From: Craterostigma plantagineum
Lineage: Eukaryota > Streptophyta > Magnoliopsida > Lamiales > Linderniaceae
DNA length: 64,000 bases
Direction: 5' to 3'
NCBI GenBank assembly: GCA_027422505.1
Contig: JAPQWV010000365.1
Coordinates: 372,001-436,000, forward strand
In this document: piece by piece, positions 55,543 through 64,000 of the stretch
How positions within the stretch are numbered: position 1 is the first letter of the stretch
Layout: the number at the start of each line of letters is the position of its first letter
Program-made: the position numbers and the translations under genes
Notes under the pieces: model-generated
What the model was told of the DNA's origin: nothing
Database searches by the model: none
Seen by the model: the letters and a program-made list of their open reading frames with translations, nothing else

Positions 55543-56264
55543 AGAGCAACTCCAATATTACCGCAAAACGCAAACGCAAACGCAAAAATTGTAGTAAACT
55601 GCTCCAACAGTACTGCAAACGCAAAATGTGTTTTTTGCTTTATCTATCTTGTTTCGAACGCAAATTTGCGTTTGAACGCAAAAATGCGTTTGATGTTTTA
55701 AAATTGCAAATAAGTCCTTTGCTTGTATTGAATTATTAAATCGAACATATGAAAAATATAAATAAATAAAAAAATATTATAGAATTTGAAAATGTATTCT
55801 ACAATTATAAATCGACATAATAAATAATTATTTTAACCTTCACACTTATTCTAGCAAAACTTTTTTTATGTCTTACTGCACTTTGAAATATGCTAATTGA
55901 TCATTATGGGAGGAATAAACCAATTCCAAGACTTAAAAATTATCTATCTTTTATTTGTACGACGTGTATCTCAATGTATCTCAGTTGTTATATTGTGTAA
56001 GTTCGATATTTTTAATAAATATTTTGTTCTATGTTTTTAATATATGTAAATACTAATTTGCTTATATATATGATAAAATCAGAATTAAAAAATTGTGGTT
56101 AATTGAAAAGTAATAGGTGTTATTGAAAAGTTATAAACTTATTATGAAATGGAATATTATGGAAATATTTTTTTTGCGTTTGGCATTTGGACTTAACGGG
56201 AGAACAGGTAATGCAAATTGTGGCTGTTAACACAAAATGCGTTTGCTAATGTTGGAGATGGTCT
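55543..56264. mobile_element. Probable TIR transposon remnant, about 720 bp
   Basis: The left end AGAGCAACTCCAATATTACCGC and the right end (inverted) AGACCATCTCCAACATTAGC are similar, as in 'gagca-ctccaa' PIF/hAT-type MITEs. Subterminal ACGCAAACGCAAA and TTTGCGTTTG blocks form further inverted repeats. The target duplication was not resolved. Confidence 0.5.
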
Positions 56265-56501
56265 AACGCGGTTTCATTTAGTTTATCTTGACTTTTTATC
56301 TTTTTAATTACGTGACTTCTTATTTGTAAGTTCAATCTCCATTTATGTTTCTTATTCATTTTTAATTTCTTTTTTCTCAAATTGTAAATATTTGCTTACT
56401 TGCGTATTCTTCAGTTCAATTTGAAGTCCTGCAGCAAGGCTCAGGTGGTTCGTGCTTCGTAGAACAAAGCAGCTCCATTCGCAACCCTAATTGAAGCAGA
56501 A

Positions 56502-59500
56502 ATGGATCGAATAGACGTGGCAAAGGAGCTTCCTTTTCGGGTCGGGTTTACCGGACACAGCGGCCATATCAGAATTGAACCACTCCCGCCCGTTCAAAGC
56601 CAAAACCCTATCGATTCTGTCCCAGATTTCGTGTTAGTAAGTGTTGTTCTATGTTCAATCTCGTTTAATTTTCTCGACGGTGTAATTAGTCGTCAAATTT
56701 TGAACGATAGTAGTAAGGGTCTCGTGCGTCAGCTATCTGTTACTCTGTTTGCGTGAAGCTCTAATCACCTTTTTTTTTTCCATTCCATTCGATGCATTTG
56801 CTTTTGTGGATTTTAGGCTAATGTAGGGCACAATTTTTTCATTAGTCCGTGGCCCTAGAACTTGTTTCTGGGAGATGGTCCACTGTTAGCAAGCACTATT
56901 AAAGAGTTACTTTTTTTTTTATGTTGCGGCAAATTTTCTTCATCTTGATTTCTTATGAATTGGTTTCATTGATATATGGTATGGATTTTCACTTATATCC
57001 TCTGTGATGATGGATTTGGCATGTTATTGTGCTTTGCAGCCACCGGCATTTCCCAGGGAAACACCAGAATCAATATCTGAATATATTAAAGAGACATATT
57101 TGAACCCAAGATTGGATGAAGATGTTTTTTCTCCGCAAAATTGTGGTAAACAATGGGATTTTGACTGGTTCGACAGGGCCGGAATTCAGTTGGAACTATC
57201 TCTTCCGCGTTCAATGGTTGTCCCTTGCTGGGAAATGCCTTTTAGGAGGAAAATAGAAGAATCTAAGAGGTGGGAGCCCGAGTCAGTCGAGGTATGTAAT
57301 GTCGCCACATGTATGTCATTAGTTGTTTTCTTTATAAGTGATCTTTTATTGTGATTTAGCTATGGGCAGCAGTGAGTGATATCTCCCCTTCGTCAAATTC
57401 ACACGTGAAGTTTGATGTTCATATCTCAGGCAAGATTAGCTGTTTGGTAACTCATTTTTTTTTGTTTATCTTTTATAGGAGGATATATCAAAATTGACAG
57501 TTGAAGCTAGCAGTTCTGGTGCTTTGCCACGCATTGCTGGACCTGCTAAGGACTTTGTTAGAGGAAGTATCAACAATCGTCCTTTCCGACCAGGTGGACT
57601 CGATAACATTGACTCTTTGGATAAGGTATTTCCTGATGGTGCTTGCAATGGTGAGTGGGCACGCGAAGTTCTGTTTGGCGGTCCTGCACAAAAAATTGCC
57701 CCTGGTTTTAAAGATGGAGTGGATTTAGGTGATCTTGAGGTAGATTCAACGTAGAACCTTGACTAAGAATGTATTTTGCTAGCTTCATTTAATGTTTAAT
57801 CTGAGGCCTGTTGTTCCTATAAACGTCGAAGGTGCATTCTAACACATGGAATGTGTACGAGCAAGAGAATAATGAAAAGACTGTGCCGGTTGTGAAGCTG
57901 GTTAGTTTCCGTTAATATAAAATGTTTTACTATAATAAGCACGTGAGGTCATACACGAATGCGCTCGTGCCTGTTCATTGTTGCTTACGTTTGCAGTGAC
58001 TTGCTTGTTGATGTGTTTGATCTATTATTTGAACTATAGAACCAGCTATCGTTGCAGTTTGATGACCTATTCAAGAAAGCTTGGGATGACGAAAACATGA
58101 CATCCGTGGACAATGGTCTGAGATCTGTATACGTTGTGATTGTGTGCATGTGAATACTTAACTTACGTACTTGAATTTGCGCGTGTTGTGAGCTTAGCTT
58201 GTACCCCTTTTTGTTCTCTAATTAGAATTTTTTTTTCTGCGCATTTACATGAGATAACTTTTGATTATCTTTAATTTTGTCCCATTTAGATGTAATATTT
58301 ATTTTTTTCTTTAGTAAGCAACAACATCTGCTAGAAGTTTGTCTTGCTTTATTTTAGTTTTCCTCGATTTTAGGTATGCTGTTGGAGAATGTACTTTGCA
58401 CCTTTGTTTAATCTACACAATCCTTGACTAATGAAATAACAGCTTACATTCTGGCGTGTAGCATATGTGAGTGTAGCAATCTTTTTGTATTATAATGAAT
58501 GAAACATCTTTTAATTTATTTGCAGACCACATGTCTGAGTTGGAAGTCCAGAAGGAAATTAGCAATGAATCCTTTCAAACTGAAGCCAAACCAGATGAGT
58601 TGCAAGTTGATCGTGTTTCCACTAGTGAATCATCTGTTCTAGATGATATTCTATCTGTTGAATCAGCAGAACTAAGATTGGATGGAGATACAATAAATGA
58701 CCGACAACCGAAGAAAGAGGTAAGCACATCACTTTGTAAAGTGTGATTTAATGGAGGATTGGATCCGTGTCTTCAGCCTGCCATGCTTAGCTAATTCCTC
58801 TCTTGAGTTTGGAATTCAAACGACTCCAATATGGACTTATTTGAGATTCCTCCAGCACCAGTTCCTTCCAAGTATAGATCCTTCCATAAATGAACACTTA
58901 ATATTTGATCTTGAATAAATCTTCAAGCTGCAAATTGATTAAGGGTGTCTTGATGGCGTTCGTATTTTCATGTTTGACATCACCTTTGGATTTGTAATCG
59001 CTTTAACTTTTTACATTTTAAGTTCCGCCTTGAAGGATTCTGGGCCTAAGTATCCACTATACACGGTTTTGCACTTGTGAATTTTGTTATTTCATGATGT
59101 TTCCAACCTTCATCATTTTCTAATTTCAGGGCTGGGCTCTTACTGAGAACAGTGATGACATTGCTGAAAATTTCCATGATCTTGTTCCTGAAATGGCCCT
59201 TCAGTTTCCGTTTGAACTCGACCCTTTCCAAAAAGAGGTATTGATCATTTCTAAGCTGATGCGAAGCTTTCATTATTATCACTAGGGAAGGCGTTGATCT
59301 ACACAATATGATATGTTTTGCTGAACTAGGTTTTAACTATTGAAATATCAGGCCATTTTTTATCTCGAAAGAGGGGACTCTGTTTTTGTGGCGGCTCATA
59401 CATCAGCTGGAAAGACAGTTGCTGCAGAATATGCATTTGCGTTGGCAACAAAAGTTGGTTAATCAATGTTTATGGATGTTTTGATTACCATATATTAAAT

Positions 59501-62500
59501 TTCCAGCTAGCAACTTCTATAACATTCTTGTTATTAATCACAATGAGCTGAACATATGCAGCACTGCACCAGAGCCGTATATACCGCTCCTATAAAGACA
59601 ATTAGCAATCAGAAGTACAGAGATTTTTGTGGAAAATTCGATGTTGGACTCCTCACTGGTGATGTTAGCCTGAGGCCTGAGGGCACTTGCCTCATCATGA
59701 CCACTGAGATATTAAGATCAATGCTCTACAAAGGCGCCGATATTATAAGAGACATAGAGTGGGTAAGAGTCATTCTAAACCTTTCTATATGGCGGGATTC
59801 CATTCTTGTATTGATAACTTTCTTGATCTGTCATAGTTTTCAATGGCCCGATCTTTGCGTCGATTTAACCTACCGACTATAATAATTCTGTCTCTTGGTA
59901 ATTATTTGAATTCTGAAAAACAGGTTATATTTGACGAAGTGCACTATGTTAATGATATTGAAAGAGGGGTAGTTTGGGAAGAAGTTATCATCATGCTTCC
60001 AAGGCATATCAACTTCGTGCTTCTCTCAGCCACGGTAGGTTGTGTTGTGGTTTATGATGGATTACATACAAATGATGGTTATATCTCATTGTTGTGTTGT
60101 CTTATACTTAATTCCATGGCCCTTTTTGCTTGGATGATATCGCTAGATTTAATGCCATACTCGGCATAGGTGAAGTGAATTTCTGTTTCCGTAAATAAAT
60201 GATGGCGATCGGATATTTCTATTACGATTTCTTGCCTCCACATCTGAAGATTACGATTACGAGATTAGGAAGTGACCTTCTACCTTTCGACTGTGGATAC
60301 TCATTTCAAGACTGACAAGATTTTATTTCTTTAGGTGCCTAACACGATAGAATTTGCCGATTGGATTGGAAGAACCAAGCAAAAGCAAATTCGGGTTACT
60401 GGGTCTGTATGATCTTCTAGATACAACTCCAAGACTATGCTTTCCATTGTGTGTTTACTGTTTTGGGATATCTGCATACCTAAGTAGCTATATGGAATTC
60501 TTATGCCCTATTTATTTTACATGGACAGGACGACCAAAAGACCAGTGCCCCTAGAACACTGCTTATTCTACTCAGGAGAGCTTTACAAGATATGCGAAAA
60601 CGAAAAGATAATAGCGGAAGGGCTAAAGGCTGCTAAAGATGCATATAACAAGAAAACTGCACCTACAGTTGCCAGCTCGGGGCCTCAATTTGGTTCATCA
60701 GCGGCCAGCGAAAGGAACAAGACTGCAAGGCGTGATAGTACTCATATGAAGCAGCAAAAGCACTCTGGATCTCAGAACATGGGGAGAGTTTCAGGGGCTA
60801 ATTGGGGGAACCAAATGAGTGGTAACAACAATTCAGGGTTTAGGAGATCAGAAGCGTCAGTGTGGCTATCGCTTATTAATAAACTGTCAAAGCTATCTCT
60901 CTTGCCGGTATGCCTGGCAGTGATGCTACAATTCAATATGCTAAAAATTTAGGCTTGTAGGGAGTGCAATATATGAATTGCATATCTTCTATTTCCAACA
61001 GTTCTCTATAATGATTAGTTGTTTTGGAAGATAAAAATGCAGTTGTTAGTTACAAGGCTTTCTATGATGACAGGAATATAATTACTGTGGCTTGTTGCTA
61101 TTTATGTGTGGGACACTGTGAAGCTGTTAGACACTTTACAATGACATAAAATGCAAAAGGTCTATCTGTTTTGTCTGTTTATGTGTTAAGAAGGTCTATC
61201 TGTTTTATCCATGTATGTGTTCAGATAACGAACTTGTCTATTCACTTATGAATATGTAAATGTCTGAGTATTTATCCAAGTTAAGAATCAAGGGCATCCA
61301 ACAGTATGTAGAGGACCACGGGAAATGTTAGCTATCTTTGAAACACGTTCTTGAGAATTTGGGTTAGTTTTTGTTGGTTAAGGTTGTTCCATAGCTTTGG
61401 GCTCCAACAGATTCTCCTGTGTATTTCATATGTGAGTCTCGTATGCTTTTTACAAAAAATAATGTCGAAATCCGAGTTCGTTTTCCATGGAACTTTTTCT
61501 TTTCAGTTTAGAAAGAACAATTGTAATAATGCAATTGTTGCTGTGTGTTACAGGTGGTCATATTCTGCTTTTCTAAGAATCGCTGTGATAAATCAGCTGA
61601 TAACCTACCTGGAACTGACCTCACTACCAGCTCTGAAAAAAGTGAAATCAGAGTGTTTTGTGATAAAGCATTCTCAAGACTCAAAGGATCGGATAGAAAT
61701 CTGCCTCAGGTTATCTCTTTAAATAATATTGGATGCATGATCATTTTGAGTATATTGAAAAATAATAAAGATGTTCCCTGCAGGTTGTTAGAGTTCAAGC
61801 CCTTCTGCGAAGAGGTATTGGTGTCCACCATGCTGGATTACTACCAATTGTAAAGGAAGTTGTTGAAATGCTTTTTTGTCGAGGAGTGGTCAAGGTATTA
61901 GCTCTAAATGTGAATTTGTCATTGCAGCTTGTTTTGGTTGCCCATGATAGTTAATACATGGTAGTTTCTTTTATGTTGCATGATCTAATGACTGTGGCGA
62001 TATATTGCAGATTTTATTTTCAACAGAGACTTTTGCAATGGGAGTCAATGCACCAGCAAGAACGGTATGCCTTTATCAGATTGCTATTGTCGGAATAATA
62101 CGATCTTTTCTGGGCAGAATGTTGTCACATGTTTCATTTTGATAACTATGATAAGAAAAAAAAAAGGCTCCACTGCTCCTGTCGGGTTTCCTATTAGGTT
62201 AAGGTCCTAAATAGATAAATAGATTGAGAGTTTAATATGGATAGTTGAGACAGAAATCGATTGAAACACTGAAATTTCGTTGTAGTATAATATTAATTGG
62301 TGAATTGAAGGGAGAATTTTAATTAGTTAACCTAATAAATTAACATAACCGTTTCAGAGTCAAATTAGTTGTAAACATTAGAAGCTGACTTTTTTCATGT
62401 GTGATTGAGGTACTTTTTTTTTTCATTCCAAGGTTGTATTTGATTCTTTACGGAAGTTCGATGGTAAGGAATTTCGGCAACTGCTCCCTGGGGAATATAC

Positions 62501-63067
62501 ACAAATGGCAGGCCGTGCAGGCAGAAGAGGACTCGATAAAATTGGCACTGTTATTGTCCTGTGCCGTGATGAAATTCCTGAAGATAGGGATTTGAAACAT
62601 GTTATGGTTGGCAGTGCAACTAAGCTTGAGTCTCAATTTCGACTTACCTATATCATGATCTTGCATCTTCTTCGTGTCGAAGAATTAAAGGTATGAGTTA
62701 TTTTGGCTTACTTAATATGAGCATCCTCTGTTGGGTTTTCCTTTGTTCTGTATTTGCTGCTTGACCACCAATCTTTTGTTCTGTATTCCTGTTTGGCATA
62801 TGTGGAATTAAATTTCTCTTTGATAAATCTGCTAATTATGTAGTAAAATCGATAGTCTGCTGGGCAATCAGTCAGTTCTTAGTTGTGATATTAATTGCTA
62901 CTTACTAAGCTTTGCTAATTCTGTCATTTGTCTCACTGATTTGTGACTGTGCTGCAGGTGGAAGACATGCTGAAAAGAAGTTTTGCAGAATTTCACGCTC
63001 AGAAGAAACTGCCAGAGCAACAACAGCTTTTAATGCGCAAAATGGCTCAACCGACAAAAATTGTTGA
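56502..63067 (+). CDS. SKI2: SKI2 DExH-box RNA helicase, residues 1-881 (gene continues past the window)
   Basis: ATP-dependent helicase of the cytosolic SKI complex, which feeds mRNA into the exosome for 3'-5' decay. Exons: 56502-56636, 57040-57291, 57479-57739, 57832-57900, 58040-58115, 58526-58719, 59130-59237, 59352-59453, 59562-59762, 59924-60034, 60335-60402, 60529-60907, 61554-61709, 61784-61894, 62011-62064, 62433-62690, 62958-63067. All splice in one frame; the last ends at phase 2 before an intron that leaves the window. N-terminal [20 protein letters not shown] and [14 protein letters not shown] match Ski2. Helicase motifs: AHTSAGKT (I), [16 protein letters not shown] (Ia), DEVHYVND (II), LLSAT (III), [14 protein letters not shown] (IV), [16 protein letters not shown] (V), [12 protein letters not shown] (VI). 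The DSHCT half lies outside. Exons 1-3 were duplicated at 47362-48567. The donor after exon 5 (GTCTGA) is weak but required by phase. Confidence 0.95.
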
Positions 63068-63241
63068 GTAAGAACTACACTAATGTTCCTTGCTTTTATC
63101 TGAGATTTTTACTCGTCATCTGCTTGTTGGTGGAAATTTTATATGGGTTGGGTTAGTATAACACGAGATATTGTACAAACTCTGACCAGGTTCAAGTTCA
63201 ACTTTTGTGTTAGGGGTTCGAGTTGACAGTTTATTATTATA

Positions 63242-63496
63242 CTAGATATCATGCACACTCTCACACGTGTGCAACCAATAATTATATTTAAAATAATAGT
63301 TTTTAATAATATAAATATTAAGCATTATGTAGTGGTAGTGGATGAAGTGAGTGGTTATATTTTCGGACAATAATTTTATTATTTATTGTTTACTTTAAAT
63401 AGAATAGATATTTTATTAATTAGAAATTTTACAGACCAGATCAATTTGGAATTGACGGTTTGTATCCACCCCTCACCAATTATATAATAGTATAGA
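63242..63496 (-). mobile_element. Short Helitron-like element in a SKI2 intron, 255 bp
   Basis: On the minus strand it starts TCTATACTATTATATAATTGG after A and ends CTAG before T, with a hairpin-forming TGCACACGTGTGAGAGTGTGCA just upstream of the end. No coding sequence. Remaining intron DNA, 63068-63241 and 63497-64000, shows no exon; the next SKI2 exon lies beyond the window. Confidence 0.5.
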
Positions 63497-64000
63497 TATT
63501 TTGACAGTTTATTGTGCATCCTAATTCATGATAATACACTTGCCCCCCAACCTTAGAAGATATAACGCCGGCTATGCTCTGATTACCTGGAAAAGAACCT
63601 GGTTTAGTTGGTTACATGATACTCTTGGTATCAATTCTTCTACCTCTAACAGTTCACAGAAAAGCTGATATATATGTTATCTGAAATCTGCTGCTACTAC
63701 ATTATTACAAGGTGAACTAAAGCTATGAATCAATCAGATTAATTGCTGTAAATTGTCAAGACTTTCGAAAGTTTTGTAGCTTATTTATGATTGTCAAACA
63801 AATGTCCAGAGAGGTTTTCTATACATGCGATGATGGTGCTTGGTATTGGTAAGATATACGATATGGCACAGAAAAGCATCCACGTATTGGGAGAGGGGTT
63901 ATATAGATGCATACATAGTGAGATCACTTAGCTGCCTATGCGATGGCATGCATATAAACATAGCATGGTCTCTATGGTTCAAGCATGTTTGTAATTAACT

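Overview
The window is nuclear DNA from a flowering plant, most likely a eudicot. It has intron-rich genes with GT-AG borders and AT-rich introns, orthologues of well-known plant proteins, and plant transposon types (Tat-lineage Ty3 retrotransposon, tRNA-derived SINE, Stowaway, Emigrant, hAT and Helitron-like elements). Exon coordinates were derived by hand from splice consensus, reading-frame continuity and remembered family sequences; no alignment was run.

Layout. 1-3.6 kb: two minus-strand stress-signalling genes, the start of a CIPK kinase and a complete clade A PP2C phosphatase. 3.6-5.9 kb: repeats and an Emigrant-like MITE. 5.9-7.9 kb: PTAC16, a plastid nucleoid protein (minus strand). 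8.7-22.1 kb: an LRB/POB1-type BTB gene whose first intron holds an 11,451-bp Tat retrotransposon with LTRs that look identical, a 5-bp target duplication, a minisatellite and a three-exon gene on the opposite strand. 22.1-24.4 kb: a foldback element and a SINE. 24.4-26.6 kb: a second, six-exon BTB paralogue. 27.3 kb: a probable nuclear gene for mitochondrial ribosomal protein L10. 29.0-32.4 kb: TFIIA large subunit (11 exons). 33.0-34.9 kb: the PPR-DYW gene CRR2.

35-56 kb is a rearranged accessory region. It holds hAT elements (one nested in another), a plastid 23S rDNA fragment, four copies of an unrecognised small membrane-protein gene (two intact, two broken), an orphan first exon of flavanone 3-hydroxylase, Helitron-like elements, a broken 5' copy of SKI2, a 42-bp piece of TFIIA, a broken 3' copy of CRR2 and a poly(A)-tailed retroposon. 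Order and junctions fit a head-to-tail tandem duplication running from TFIIA exon 8 to SKI2 exon 3, then complementary decay: CRR2 survived in the left unit, SKI2 in the right. 56.5 kb to the end: the intact SKI2 RNA helicase gene, cut by the window edge after 17 coding exons.

PTAC16, CRR2 and SKI2 are recalled as lying close together on Arabidopsis chromosome 3 (At3g46780, At3g46790, At3g46960), which supports orthology. The genes are independent housekeeping, plastid and stress genes, not one pathway. The most unusual items are the antisense spliced gene in the retrotransposon, the giant retrotransposon-bearing intron, and the duplication with its readable junction.
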